In this document: positions 23,690 through 37,026 of the stretch, piece by piece
Layout: each line of letters opens with the position of its first letter
How positions within the stretch are numbered: the first letter of the stretch is position 1
Source: Petunia secreta
Taxonomy: Eukaryota; Streptophyta; Magnoliopsida; Solanales; Solanaceae
Assembly: GCA_029990175.1 (NCBI GenBank)
Contig: JARKIP010000011.1
Span: 1,364,001-1,428,000, forward strand
Direction: 5' to 3'
DNA length: 64,000 bases
Translations under genes and position numbers: made by a program
The notes under the pieces: generated by a model
What the model saw: only the letters and a program-made list of their open reading frames with translations
Database searches by the model: none
What the model was told of the DNA's origin: nothing

Positions 23690-24030
23690 AAAAAGTGTGG
23701 CTTAAACATTCAAAAAGTGTAACCTATGTTCAAAGGCCACACTTTTCAATCTAAGGCAACACTTTTCAAGAGGTGGCCTAAAGAGGCGTAACCTTTAGTC
23801 TAAGGCTACGCTTTTCATGAAGCAAAGGCTACAGTAGACAAAAAGCGTTGCCTTTTCGTTACCAAAGGCCACACTTATATTGCTATTTTTTGCAACACTT
23901 ATCATATACTATAACTACACTTCTTAGGGGTTGCCTTTGTTACGTTTTAGACCACACCTTTCAAGTGTGGCTCCTAATATAGGGTGCTGCCTCGCCAATT
24001 CCTATAGCCACACTTTATAAGTGTAGTATT
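23690..24030. repeat. CACTA subterminal repeat block, left
   Basis: About a dozen copies of an AAGTGTGGCC/AAGTGTTGCC-like word in both orientations within 340 bp. Such blocks are the binding region for the transposase in CACTA elements. Confidence 0.8.
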
Positions 24031-26734
24031 TTGTCTATGGTACACAGTATTTTTATTATTTATATTCATACAATCCCCACTTTTGTGATTAAAAATTATA
24101 TTTTTTTCCAAATATCCTGTATGCACATTTATTTCGTCATAAACATTATTATCAAATTAATTAAACATATAACAACAAATAATACAAAAGAAATTTTTTG
24201 CAATAAACTTCAAATAAATAACATATTTTTAGTAGTACATCAACTAATAAAGTAAATCATTTCAAGGTTACAAGAAAATATATTTAGTATCTAATAAATA
24301 TTATAATTGTCCAAAAGTCTTCATCCCCAATGTGGAAGGATTTTCTCCTTGGACATATATATTGAGCATCATTCTAAGCAAAGCTGCACCAATTCTCAAT
24401 TTTTGTCATTATTCCAATTGGATCTTTTCACTCTAAGGCTCAAATATTAGTCTTTGAGCTGCCAAGATTCATTCTGCATATAACGAAAAGAGATTGTTTC
24501 AGCCCTGTAATGGTTTGGCTTACATTAAAATGAAAAGAGAATCATGTCTCAAAATGACATCAACTTTTTGGCAGAAAATTCATCTAACAGTAAACATGGC
24601 ATAAACAACAATTTATCACATCAACAATGATTCATCTGTCTTTGAGATATCTCTAGGTCGAAAGGAACCCTCTTATGTACTACAACTACATATCCATAAC
24701 GATAAGGATTAGCACTAGGCCACTATCTGTTCAATTACGTTTTTTGATAAGTAAAGAGGCCAAGTATACTCCAACTATTATGAGTAATGCATTTACAGAC
24801 TTCAAGTGCAGTAACTTCTAAAAGAGAATAACTCTTAAACAAGGAAAGCTGATTACCACATCTTCAAGTCAGACTCCTCTAGGCCTTACCTTAGAGAATT
24901 CAATTACAGTGACAAAATTGACTAGAAAAAATCAACAAACAAATATCATCAATGTAACATCGAAAAAAATTGTTTAATGTCTAAAAATAACCAATATCAA
25001 CTTTTTGTTAACAGTGATGCATCTATCTTTGTGACATCTCTAGCCCAAAAAATTATTAACAACAATTACAGATCCACAACGAAAAGGATTAACCAAGCCA
25101 CTAAGTCTCCAATTACTATTTTTGATCTGTAAAGAGGCCAAATACATTCCAATTATTTGTCAAACCAATTGAATCAATAAAGAGGCAAGAAGCTTAAGTA
25201 AATGTAGTTTCAATATAACATAGTATCTTTCATGTTACTGATCAATGATAAGTTCTAATCTAAAAAAAGCAAAGATACATGTTCAATATCCTTGATCAGT
25301 CTACAATCTTCTTTAGACGGATGTACACCACCTGATAACAATTAAAAAAAATCTCATTTAAAACTTGATTTCCAGGTAATACGATTAACTATACAAATTT
25401 AGAATCATGACTACACTTATCTCTTTCACTTCTCTGGCAAGAGGACTTATACATCTTTTCATATATAGTAAGATGATGCATTCTAAGACCCGTGGCTTAT
25501 TTCTTGAGCACTTATTGAATAAATAAGAATAAGAAAGAACCTGAAGCAGCGAAAATTGTGAAGCAGCCGCGAAGGGATCTTCGTAGTGAGGATGGAACAA
25601 CGAGAATTGGGAAATGGACTTCTCAGTTTTTGGTTTTCCTAAGCAGTAACCATGAAATTTTACTAAAGATTTTTTTTCAAGTAAGGAAAAAAAATTGTAT
25701 CGCTATAAAATCAAACAGTTGTACACATTTCACAATTCAGCTTACTAGAACTTAAAACATATTGCTTTCTAACAAGCTCTAGACAATTGTATGGCTGGGC
25801 AAAAATATATCAGATATTGCTAATTAATCTTGTAGAGTGAAGTTCTCTTCTCTGAGCTCTCACTTAAACTTTGCCAATGTGCATTTCTTGTTAATGTGAA
25901 TGCAGAACCAATAACCTAAAAATACATAATAAAGTACCAAAACGTTATTGAACATTAGGCAAAGAACCAAGTTGTTAATTGTGCAAAATTTTAACATTAG
26001 TTTGAAACATAGAATAATCATGGAGTTCATTACCTTAAAACAAATATTTTCTTTCACAAAGCTTGTACTCAAATAAATTTAACATTCTCTGTAGCTTTAA
26101 TGAACTTTTCTTTTTGGTCGTCGGCTTCAATAAACATTTTAACAAAAATAGTTTGAAACTTTCTAAAATATAATTATAAAGTTCATAAATATTTGATTTC
26201 AATCATAAAGTTCAAAATATTATCATATCAGAGTCTGCAAAACAGAGAACTATAATAATCACCAAGATTATGAAAAACAAAGACTATCATAAGAGACACA
26301 GTAGACTTGCTCTTTAAGTAAAACAATCATGTACACAAACAACAAAGTCAAAAAAAAAAAAAAATATCCATCTAATCCAAGTAATTAACTAGCAAATAAT
26401 ATTGTACGTACAAATGAAACTATCCAAAACAATAAAAGCTGGGTTCCAGGAAAGGACTGTAAAAGTTGTAGAATATGCATGGCAGCAGAGAGTCAAAGGC
26501 AAATAAACAATGAGAAACAGTGTACTACCAGCAAACCTCTTTTGGAAATCATTTTTTCCTTCTGAAGGATTGCAGTCTCACCCTTTCAAAGGAAGAGAAT
26601 CAACTGCGAAAATAGAAGGCAAAAACTTAAGTGATGTTTAGCAGACTCAATATTGAGATGTTCACTAGTTCACATCTTTTGGAGTTGTATACTCTGCTAG
26701 CCTAGCTATAAATTCAGTTATAGATTTCTACCAA
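24031..26734. other. CACTA interior, left of Helitron, no gene found
   Basis: AT-rich sequence with only short chance open frames and no transposase motif on either strand. Confidence 0.5.
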
Positions 26735-26916
26735 TCTATATATATATTAAAAGGAGTGTTGTAGCCAATAATAATCTTCCAAGTGTCAAAGCATGAAAGC
26801 ACCACATGTTGTTTGTTAGGACAAACAACTAACTAATTAGTTAAATAGTTAAAATTTGAATTTTGAAAAAGAAAGTTTACAGATTGGGTGTTAGATTTAA
26901 GATTTAATTTAAAGAA

Positions 26917-26945
26917 TCTATCTATTATTAAAAGCAAGGAAATGA
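26917..26945 (+). repeat. Second Helitron-like 5' end
   Basis: A|TCTATCTATTATTAAAAGC resembles the element's own 5' end 182 bp upstream and is also preceded by A. Only one 3' end is visible, so either two Helitrons are nested or the 5' end was renewed. Confidence 0.6.
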
Positions 26946-27255
26946 AACATAAGATTAAGCCAAGTGGAAGCATGATAGAATGCCATGTGTGATTTATTAG
27001 GACGAAATGTAACTAATTTAAGACTAACTGAAATTTAGCCAATTGGCATCAATCTATAATGATGATTTTAAATTCAATAAATTAATTTATAAATTTTATT
27101 GTGTGATACGTGGGACATATTACATGAAACTGCTGTGGACGTGGCTTTCACAATCAAAGCAGTTATAATGTCAAAATAGACTGCTTCTTGACGCAATACA
27201 AAATGAAAACTGTTGGTGAAACTACTATTTCAGTGAGATATGGCTAAAGAGGGAA

Positions 27256-27519
27256 ATGAAATTGGGGTTCCCAAATGAAGCATCCTACTACAAAAATCAA
27301 CAGGTCATGCTACAATGTTTGATGATTTCCATGGACATGAAAGGCCAGCAGTCTTTGCCCTGGGCTTCTTCTTTTCATGGACTCCCTGTTATGGTTAATT
27401 TAAAGGGAATCAAGAGTGAAACGACTGTTAATGCTTCTAAAACTTCGTTAATTCAGGAATTGATTGAAGAGATGGGTGACGAAGTGGACACTTGGTTGAA
27501 AATTACTACAGGACACTGA
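27256..27519 (+). pseudogene. Open frame in Helitron, unrecognised
   Basis: An 87-codon plus-strand frame, no family recognised. It lies near the 5' end of the Helitron in a less AT-rich stretch, so it may be a captured exon piece, but no flanking splice context is convincing. It could equally be chance. Confidence 0.25.
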
Positions 27520-30188
27520 TGGTGCAGATGTTATATTCATCACTTTGATATAAGCCATACAATGTCAATGCAAGGCAGATACAGATCAACATCCTAATTA
27601 GTAAGTTCTTTGAATTTATAACTGATTACAACTTATTCTTTTATCATTAACCTAATTCTTAGTGATTTATGATTACTGAATTAGAATTTTGCTTAAACAT
27701 AACAGTAACGTAATTGAAGAAATGTTTCAATTTTTTGCGCCACATTACATCTTCGTAAATTGTCTTGGGATAGGTGCATTCTTTTGTTTCCCTTTTTCTT
27801 TCTTTTTTTCTATTTGGTGTTTCATTGTTATCTTCGCAGATGTTCTGGTATGTAACTTAATGTGTATAGTATGGTATGAAACTTAAAGTATATTACATAA
27901 CTATATTATTCATATAATGATGTAACTGTTCGATCAACTATTACATTAATTAGATCCATTACATCTCTCTATTTACTTCTTTTAGATTCAATAGAAAAGA
28001 AAAGTGATGACACAACACTAGGGAATAGAAAGTTGTAGGCTAGCAGATACAGTGAATCAAACACACACAGGTATGTAGACTAAGCGATTTATCATATTCT
28101 GTTTTAGTTGTTGATAGATTGAGACTATTATGAGAGTTAGAACTTTTTTTATTTTTCTAATATTTTAGCGTTTTATGGTTTAGAATGAAAAAGGCTTTCT
28201 CTCCACTGTATTCTTCCTTTTTAAGAACCATGGATACAGTAAAGAAAAGGAATCTCATGAGGGATTCTATGACTGACTTCATAGAGAGAACGAATGATGA
28301 ACAAAGCCACACAAAAGTCTCGGGCCAATGCTACAACATAATTCATTATTAACTGCTTATGAATTTACACAAGCCATAGCTAATTATGAAGAGAATAAAA
28401 GAGGCAATAAGATACTTCAACCTCCATGTAATTAGATTTTTTGAAGTTATCTATTCTTAAACTTAGGTTCTGCCACAATAAAATACAATTGCCATCTTTC
28501 TTGCCTTTTCATACATTGCAGATTTATTTGAATTGTAAACCATCAACATTGTTAGAAAGAAGACTTCAGCAAGTACAACATATGTGAAAATTAGGTACTA
28601 ATTCTCCCGGAATTTACACTATTTATTTTTTTACGAAATTGGTTCTGCATTTTGACGTTTCGATTTTCACAGCTTTAAACGTCTTGACGGAAAAAATCAT
28701 ATCTATTGGGAGGAGCGTCCGAATCACAATCCGCTTTTACCGTTTGAAAAAGAACTCCGGAAACTACAACATATTCGAAAACAAGGTACAGAATCCTAAC
28801 AGATTTAAACAATTTAATACTTGAATCCAGTTCAATATTCTGGCACTCAATTTGTAACAGCTTTAGGCATCCTGATGAAAAGAATCATATCTCCCTGGAA
28901 GTGCGACCGAATTGCAACACACTTTGAACTATAACATATTCTAAAATGAGGTACTGATTCCATCCTGATTAATACAATCTAATATTTAGAGTCAATCTTG
29001 TGTCTCCATAGACAAATCTGGTGTATTTCCTTATATGCAGCAAAGTTTCCCTTATCTTAGTTCATGTTCCTTTCGCTTTGCTTGCAAAGCTGAGGATCGA
29101 GGTAGTTCTTCGATTTCAAATGAACACGATGCACTTCAAAGATAAAGAGGTTCTATATCCACATCTTCAGATCATTGGTGATAAGGAGAATTCTCACAAC
29201 AATGTTCTTGCTTTGTAGATTCATCTTCGGTGGTTGTTTTGTTCCTGTTAGTAAGGAAACTGTCTGATCCTCTGCTTTACCTCTCTAAATAGTTAGATGT
29301 GTACACTGATCAGGTAGAGTTATTTTATTTATTTTTGCAATTTCATATATATCCGTCGCTTTTCAGTAAACTAATTACACTGGTCAGGTAGACTAGACAG
29401 GGAATATTGTAAGAAGAAACTCGACAGTATAGGGAAATTATATAAACTGAATTATAAAATGGAATCAATACTACCCAAAAAGCATGGTGTGAACTTTGAT
29501 TACTCCATTCAAAATTATTATATTTTTTCTTATTTATATTACAGCTTAATTGATGTTAGATATATCTTTTTGTGACAGACCAGTACCAAGTTGGACTTCA
29601 ATAATGATCTTCGCGCTACACGAGGTAAAAATTTATTGAGTATTATTGAAAGCATTATATTAGGTTCAAGTTATTTTGTTTTAACCCTTGGTTATGGAAA
29701 AAAATAGCACAAATGTGTTTGAGAAGAGTTTTGAGATGTCAACATCCATAGCCAAACAGACTAATTTTATTTGAACTCAAATGATTGTTGTAACTTTTGC
29801 ATTACAGAAGGCACTCCACCTGCCTAAAGCCATCCAATATAGATTAATGAAAAGCATCGGCGTGTTCAATGAAGAGCAGGACATCAGGATACTTCAAACT
29901 CCACCTGGCATTTATTGTAGGCTCTCTCCTCCCTGTAGCTTTTATAAATATCATTCAAAAGTATAAGATCAAAACTCTAACTTATCATCTCTTCGAAGAA
30001 ATCAGCAAATGAGAAAGACCATATTACAATTTTAGAAGCATTAACATTACTTCACATTTCTATTGATAAGAAATTAACATTTTTGAGATACTGAGATGCT
30101 AAAGGATGTAATAAAATATAGCATACATGAAATTGATGTAGCTTGTGAAGGATTTGGCAACAATATTAATACCCATACAGCTTGGTCT

Positions 30189-30950
30189 AAGAAGGAACCA
30201 TGAAAGGTGGACTTGAAATTGTTGTAAATTCACCTTGTGTCAAAGAAGAGCACTGGACAGCTTATCTAGAGCCTTATTTTCAGAAAGAGGTGAGACTTAC
30301 TCTTTTCTCATAACACTTGGCTGATGGGTGAGCTCTCATGTCGAGAAAAATTACCAAAAGTTTTCATCTTTGATGAAACTCTCTAACTTCAATAGTTTTA
30401 CTATTTCAGGTAGCAGAATTGGCTAGAATAAATCATGAGAACTGTGCAAAAGTACTAAGTTACTGCAGAGAAAACATTCTCTTCACAAGGATGTGGTGTT
30501 TGAGTATGCATCTAACGAGACATTATATGAGCACCTTCATTGTGAGTGGAATTTACTATTTTACATGAGCGCTTACATTATGTTTTAGAGGTTGAATTCT
30601 AAAATTTTTGAACTTATCACAGATGGTGAAGGATGTAGAAGAAAGGTTTATTTATGCAATGGAAAAGACGATTATGTACATAACAAAAGATCTAGATGAG
30701 GCCTTGGTATATTTCCTTCCATTTTGTGTGGTTGTATTGGTTCGATACTTATATGTCTCTGGTGCTCTTGACATGCAAGGCATTGGTACAACAGTTGTTG
30801 ATTATATTCATGTCAGTTCTTCAAGACATTTCCTCCAAGAATAGAAGTCTTGGTGCTGATCACTTCTTTAATGCGGCGAATGGAAATTGCAATTGGCATC
30901 GCCAAGTGTACTGTCATGTCTGGCAGAATACACAGCTCTAATACGAAGGT
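30189..30950 (+). pseudogene. Captured LRR receptor-like kinase gene fragment (MRH1/At1g63430-like)
   Basis: Exon-like pieces with splice sites. About 30,189-30,289 encodes KEEHWTAYLEPYFQKE and ends at a GTGAGA donor. An intron with acceptor TTTCAG at 30,404-30,409 follows, and then about 30,410-30,543 encodes VAELARINHENCAKVLSYCR and, after a one-base loss, FEYAS..TLYEHLH. A further piece near 30,876-30,911 gives MRRMEIAIGIAK. These match the N-lobe of plant LRR receptor-like kinases of the MRH1 type from my knowledge of the family; no search was run. The glycine loop, catalytic loop and extracellular part are not seen. The frame is broken, so this is a captured, dead fragment. Confidence 0.72.
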
Positions 30951-32134
30951 AGAAGTATATTTCTCTCTTGATTACTAAATGAAAAAGGGTGGTTCCGCAG
31001 ATGAGCAGCATTATTTGGTAAGTTATACTTAAGAATATGTGACTATGATGTTCATCACCCTTGACGGTCTTCTATACAATATTTCAAAAATAAAAATAAA
31101 ATCTTGAGCTTCAACTTTAATAACTAAAATTACCTACATGAGAAATTTATTTATATTTCAAATGTGTTTCTTTGATATCTTCTTTTTCAAATGCAGGGTG
31201 AGCAAGTTATAAAACATATTGATGCTACTTAGGTAGTACTATTTAAGAGAGCTAAGCGGCTATAGCCTATAGGTATACAATTGCTGCTATCGCTATATAT
31301 TGAAATGGAAGCTTCTGATAGCATATGGAAGGACACTTCTATGATAAAATCTAAATTGAAAAGAAGTCAATCAATCAACTTTTATACAATATCGAGTGTA
31401 CTATACCATGTAATAGTAACTTTTAATTTTTATTTTTTTAATCATACATTTGAATTTTTTAGAAAAGGATGGGCTTACAGAGACAGTTGCTACTATATAT
31501 GAAGGCTTCTCATATTTTACAGGCTCGGACTGAATTGTTTTTTAATTTATGGGATTGTATTGTCAATAATTATATGGTCCATATTTGACTGTGGTTGATG
31601 GCATAGGAAAGGAAACTGGAGTTTTACAAAACAATAGTTCTTAGATTTACTTTTCATAATTAAGTCTTTTATATTGTATTATCATCTTACAATATGCTAT
31701 AAATCTTAAGATAAACATTTTAGTTTTTATATATTTTTATTTTTCTCATGATTTTAATAGTGTGTGTTGAGTTGTAATTACTATTAGCACTATATCATCT
31801 AGACGTTTAAAGATTTTGCATCTCTATATTCAACATTTTTCTTGATACAATGTAGGAAAAATATGTAAGCACATGCATGAGGAAAAGCGGACATTTAACT
31901 CTATACTAAAATTAAATTGAAAAGAAGTAAATCGGAGATTTTATAACAATGTTGAGTGTTATATATTATGTAATGGTAACTTTTATGCGTAAAGTTAATT
32001 TATTTTTCTATTCGTTTTTGTTTCTTTTTCAAGAAGAGATGTTTTGCATCTCGAGTAAATATATGTTGAATCTATTTTCCAGTTATTTTGCTACGATAAG
32101 TTTTTGACCGCGCATCGCGCGGATACTATACTAG

Positions 32135-33339
32135 TTTCATTACTAAAGAGAGCGTGGACCTAATAATAATAACCAAATCACCACTTCAAAATCTACGCAA
32201 CCTTGTTTATCTAATACAAGTAGGAACTCATTCTTATACTCTCTTTTTTGTTCCTTATCATTTTCAAGAATCTTAAATGTCACTGTCTCACTTCTTTTAT
32301 AGCAGAACCATAAATAAAAGTAATATACCACCAAATGAGGAGCACAAAGACTATATCATCTATATCGTCGACTAGTAGCGCACAAGCTATAAATATTCGA
32401 ATTTAGCTTAACACATAAACTTCATTAGCAAGCTGTTGTCTAGCCACCTTATCTGGTTTCACCTTTTACCTAGATGAATTCCACTTTCTTGTAGAAATGT
32501 AGTGTTATATACATAACTTACAGTTGCAACTTGGGTGTCTATATGCTCCTTGTTGACTATTTGATAAGTTTACTGTGTGGTATAAATTGAAGATCCTACT
32601 GGCTTTCTAAAATTGTAAAAACACTTTGTTCATCTGCAATAATCTTTTTCTGTAGTTAAAGATAGTAGCAACTTTTTTTCAGGATTTATCTACCTTATTG
32701 CTCAGAAGCAACAAATTTTAATTACAGCGCCTATAATGCCTACTAATCTTTTTGCTACGCAAGACTTCGCAAAATTTAGACTTTTAATCACTTAGGCATT
32801 TTATTGAACAGGTTGCAAGCATACCCTTCACTTGCAGATTTCACAAGCATTAGGAAGGGAAGAACCCTTCTAATTTTCATTGGAATCCGTAGAATCAACT
32901 AACACAAATTTACCACAGATCCATCAAAGACCCAAAAAGGTTTCAATCAACTGCACGAAGCACAACTTAAGACTACATTTAAGGTGGAAGGAGAATGGGA
33001 TTGTCACTGTAGAGCCGCGATAGAACGAGAGGGAGAGACTTACTGGCAGTGAAGAAGATGGACTGTCACGGTAGAGTTGCGAGCAATCACAAGATAGTGA
33101 ACTAAATCAAAGGGAAAGAAGACCTGAAATTTTTTTCAAAACCTACTGTGGATCTTGTGAAAAGCAGGGTGAAGCTTATTTTTCATGAACTAAACCTAAA
33201 GGCAGAGGAGGGAAAAGTGACACAAAAATATATTTCGCGCCTATGCGAATTTAATCCTTGAAATTTAGGAGAATATGTTTGGAGGAAATTTTATATAACT
33301 TTTCAAATTTTTTTAGAAAACCTAGAAATTTTTTAAGAT
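32135..33339. other. CACTA interior, right of Helitron, no gene found
   Basis: Continues the CACTA interior after the Helitron's CTAG|T junction. Only short chance frames are present. Confidence 0.5.
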
Positions 33340-33606
33340 ACGTTTGGAAAGCGTGGCCTTTAGGATTGCTATATAGCAACTTTTCAAAAGTGTTGCCTGA
33401 TAAATAATAACTGTTTCTAAAAACTTTATGATTTGGCAAACTTGTATAAGTGTTGCCTTTAGGATAAAAAGTTACGCTTTATAAGCGTTGCTTTAAAAAG
33501 TGTGGCCATAGCCGCTACTCAAAGACCACACTTAAAAAGTGTGCTCATAAATATTTTTGGCAACACTTAAAAGTGTTGTTAAAACTTAGTGTGGCCGTAG
33601 ACCTAA
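33340..33606. repeat. CACTA subterminal repeat block, right
   Basis: Repeated GTGTGGCC, GTGTTGCC and TAAGTGTTG words in both orientations, as at the left end. The terminal CACTA repeat is missing or too diverged to see. Confidence 0.75.
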
Positions 33607-34500
33607 ACGTGAAACATAGGGATTACATTGTATTACCAAAGTAGGAAGTAAGACATGGACTTGCATAGTAGAAGTCCAAAACAAAATCCCTGTAGTACTA
33701 ATTATTACTAAAAAGTGAAAGTTTTAGCCCTGCCTACACACGTGTTTCACAATTCGTCCACTTTGACAATACTAATCAATGGTCTTGGAATGGTACGGCA
33801 TAGACGATTTCTAAATTGAGCATGTGTCTATTTTTCATTTTGCTCCGATAACTTATATGATGGGCCAGCTTCATCATAAGCCACAAATCCATCACCTTAA
33901 TCATTAAAGAAAACAAAGTTAATTAAGAAAGAAAATAAAACCACTGAAGAAAACAAAGTGTGAAAAAGAAAAAGAAAAAGAAACTTAGGTGCATTTATTG
34001 GGTGCTTCGGACACTTCAATATGTTGTGATCCGTCTTTGGATGCCCAACTAGAAGTGATCGATTGACGGACACTTTGATTATAAACATGAAGATTTTCTC
34101 CATATATTTGTGGAGGTACCAGGCCTTACAATTTTGTTTGCTCCAACGTCGTGCTTGTTGCTATTTTTGTTTTCTTCCGGATGTGTTTTTCATTTTTTGA
34201 CTAAGGGAAGGAAGATAGAAGGATCATAGTAATAGTGAGGTTTGAACTTGTGTCTAAGTAATGAAGATAGAAGCTCTAAAAGAATTTGAATATAATAACA
34301 AATGTGGAATCAAGATTGAACTTGATGAATTTAACAAATATTGAATGTAGAGAACAGAGATGTGAAGTTCTTCCTGTTGAGAAGCTCTAGCGAGAGAAAA
34401 CAAATTACTTCCTCTACTACTTTCTACTACTTCTACTACCTTCCCTACTCATATCATGGAATGTGAACAAGAAATGAAAATTTGACTGATCAAATACCTC
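33607..34500. other. Stretch without a recognised gene
   Basis: No coding region or repeat identified on either strand. Confidence 0.45.
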
Positions 34501-34512
34501 CTAAACCACTGG

Positions 34513-34557
34513 ATAATAATAATAATAATAATAATAAATAATATTTATAATAATATT

Positions 34558-34598
<41 letters not shown>
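34513..34598. repeat. (TAA)n/(ATA)n microsatellite
   Basis: An imperfect AAT trinucleotide tract of about 85 bp. It creates a spurious poly-isoleucine frame on the minus strand. Confidence 0.95.
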
Positions 34599-34601
<3 letters not shown>

Positions 34602-34754
34602 TTTCCTTTAGAGAAAAACTAACATCTACAATTTTCATGCATAACTCAAGTGCCAATACCATAACAGATTCTCTTAAGAGATTTGAAAGAAGATACAAAT
34701 AATCTTGACACAGAAAGCTTCATAAACCTATCCATTAATGACATGGAGAGACTA

Positions 34755-37026
34755 TTTGAGAAACGAGTAAGCCATCAATATCTCAAATCAAGAATTACTC
34801 AACTATGGAACCCTCTGAAAATTTCACATTAATAGATTTAGGAGCTGATTACTACATTATGAAAGTACTAAAAGAAGAAAATATGATTAAAGCCCTACAA
34901 AATGGCCCTTGATTCATTAACAATTTTTTCCTATCAGTAAAATGATGGGAATCAAACTTTGTTGCCTCAAGTGTTAAAATTACTTATTCCGCTATTTGGA
35001 TATGTCTTCCCGAATTACCTACGGAATTTTACGACTTGGAGATTTTAAAAATAATTGGTAATAAAATAAAAAAATTTCTAAAAATTGATACTTGCGCCTT
35101 AGCTACATTAAGAGGACGTTATGCCCGTATTTATGTTGAAGCTCCCCTAGATTTCCAGTTAAGACTTCAATTTAAGTGGATATGCATAAACAACAAATCA
35201 TATACGAAGTTAAGACTTCAATTTAAGTGGATATGCATAAACAACAAATCATATACGAAGAAGAAGACATTTTATGTCAATTATGTGGACGGTTGGGACA
35301 CACACAAAGTTAATGTGCCCACATACAATTGAAAAAGCAACTTTTTGTCCTAATCAATTAACTACTCCTAGTACACAAACTGATTCCATAGGAGTTCAAT
35401 GCTTGGACAGTGGAGAGGAAGGATGGCAAACAGTCAGCTTCCCTAGGAGGAAAAAGACGGTTTCACCAGGTAAGTCTGAATGCCTCAATCTTCTACTACT
35501 CAAAGAAATTTATCATCTTCCATTAATGTCAAGATTTTTGATGTAAAAAATAAAAAATATTTGGAAACTCAAACACTTGTTTACAAAGATAAATCTGCCA
35601 ATTCATCAACGTCTCAAGATCAAGCTCTTATGATTGATAAGATTACTTCTAATAAAAATAAAAATAAAAACTAAAAATATGAAAGGAAAAATTGATAATA
35701 ATATTAAAATTAAAATACTTTTTCTTCTCTACATGCATTGGATAATACTAACTTAGGGACACGTGTCAATAACTCTACCACTAGTACAAATAATTTGCAA
35801 TCATTTGAGACCACTCCTCCGTTAGAATTGGCTAATGCCACATTGCAAGGCATGCAAAATCTTGCCCAATCAAATGAGTAGCCGACCAATCCCACCAATG
35901 ACACTAACTCAGCTAGCAATCATTCCTTTTGCATCCAATCTCAACAAATAGATTTACATGCATTTACTACTTATCCCACACTCCCCCACCCACCCTAAAC
36001 ACTATGGATATAGATATTACTAGTCCTAAAATAACTCAGACACAGTCCTCACAAGAACAAGAAAACTCTTATATTTCTATACACAATCATGCCTCGAGTA
36101 TTAATGCACCAACACAGGATAAAAATTCGCTTATTGAACACAAAACAAAGAGTTGTTTATCGACTTTCCCCACATCTCAGGATGAATCAGGAGAATCACT
36201 ACCAATTCCCACAAAATGCACCACCACCCCAAAACAACCCTCCTCCTCTACCATAGATTTTATAATGCCTCAACCAAACGACCACTTACCAGCCTCGTGG
36301 ATGGAATAAACCCTAAGTTGTCATGCATTCATGTTCCACTTTATGGTGAACAATCAACAAGTAGTTGTAGTGATTCAAAGCTCACATTTCCTAGCAAGTG
36401 CATTATCAGAGACAATGAGATTAACCAATCAAAATTTTATGAACTTCCACCTCAACCAAAATGTCATCAACCCACTATCCCAACACAACATGCAAGATCC
36501 TATGCGTTTACAACATCTTCAGAACCTTTCCTTTCTACCACCCAGTGGAAAATAATCCACCAATCCCAATTTTGTATCAATGACACCTCCAATGAACATG
36601 CATCTAGAAGTACCACCACCAATGAACATGCAACAAGAGGAGTTGAACCAAGAGGAAATGGAGGATTTTCCCCCACAAGATGTACCACTAGTGAACCCCC
36701 TCCCCCTCCAAAAAAAAAAAAAATCCCAATGTGCACGAACAAGAGGTAGAAATGCAACAACAAAACCAGGATCAAAATGATATACCGAAAGAGCTTCAAC
36801 TCATATACTCAAGCCTGAGAGAAATAACAATAATGTTGTTCAAAGAAGAATTGGAGAAAAAGTACGTTCTATTTTATCCAATAACTCCTTTCAAATGCTC
36901 ACTCGATCTAAGGTTCTCCGCAAATCAACAAATAGAAAAATATGTAATAATATTGAGCTCAACACTGAGGGACAATATGATCCCACTTCCACAGGATCAA
37001 GTGAACCTACCCCCACCACAGAATGT
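34755..37026 (+). pseudogene. LINE-type ORF1 remnant (DUF4283 and CCHC zinc knuckle)
   Basis: About 34,755-35,155 encodes a DUF4283-like domain with AIWICLPELPTEFYDLEILK and ATLRGRYARIYVEAPLD, typical of ORF1/gag-like proteins of plant non-LTR elements. A CCHC zinc knuckle follows at about 35,270-35,330 in another frame (LCQLCGRLGHTQS, then a stop, then C). Between them is a 51-bp in-frame duplication. Downstream to 37,026 the frame is Pro/Ser/Gln-rich linker with several frame changes and ends QMLTRSKVLRKS-like. No reverse transcriptase follows, because the Athila-like element begins at 37,027. The host element might instead be another DUF4283-bearing family. Confidence 0.65.
35159..35260 (+). 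repeat. 51-bp in-frame tandem duplication
   Basis: Two perfect copies of a 51-bp unit encoding 17 residues (LRLQFKWICINNKSYTK) stand head to tail inside the LINE ORF1 remnant. Perfect identity in a decayed gene implies a recent event. Confidence 0.95.

Larger units (their letters stand above)
26735..32134 (+). mobile_element. Helitron, 5.4 kb, non-autonomous, with captured gene pieces
   Basis: The 5' end is TCTATATATATATTAAAAGG (TC start). The 3' end is a perfect 6-bp hairpin CCGCGC-ATC-GCGCGG (32,108-32,122), eight bases, then CTAG at 32,131-32,134. The base before is A and the base after is T, as Helitrons insert between A and T without target duplication. No Rep/helicase coding region is present. 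It contains receptor-kinase gene pieces on the plus strand. A second 5'-like end lies at 26,917. Confidence 0.9.
23658..33606. mobile_element. Non-autonomous CACTA-like transposon with nested Helitron
   Basis: The left end is CACTACAACAAAATGGGC, a typical CACTA (En/Spm) terminus, next to AAC. Both sides carry the same subterminal words (AAAGTGTGGCC, AAAAGTGTTGCC) in many copies and both orientations: about 23,690-24,030 and 33,340-33,600. The right terminal inverted repeat itself is not seen; the subterminal block stops near GTGTGGCCGTAGACCTAAAC. No transposase is present. Without the Helitron at 26,735-32,134 the element is about 4.5 kb. Confidence 0.72.

Noticed and set aside
28639..28960. 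Captured exon in the Helitron (two similar pieces near 28,670 and 28,860)
   Set aside because: The two pieces resemble each other, but I recognise no protein family and see no consistent frame or splice sites.
34501..34698. Poly-isoleucine minus-strand frame
   Set aside because: Translation of an AAT microsatellite.
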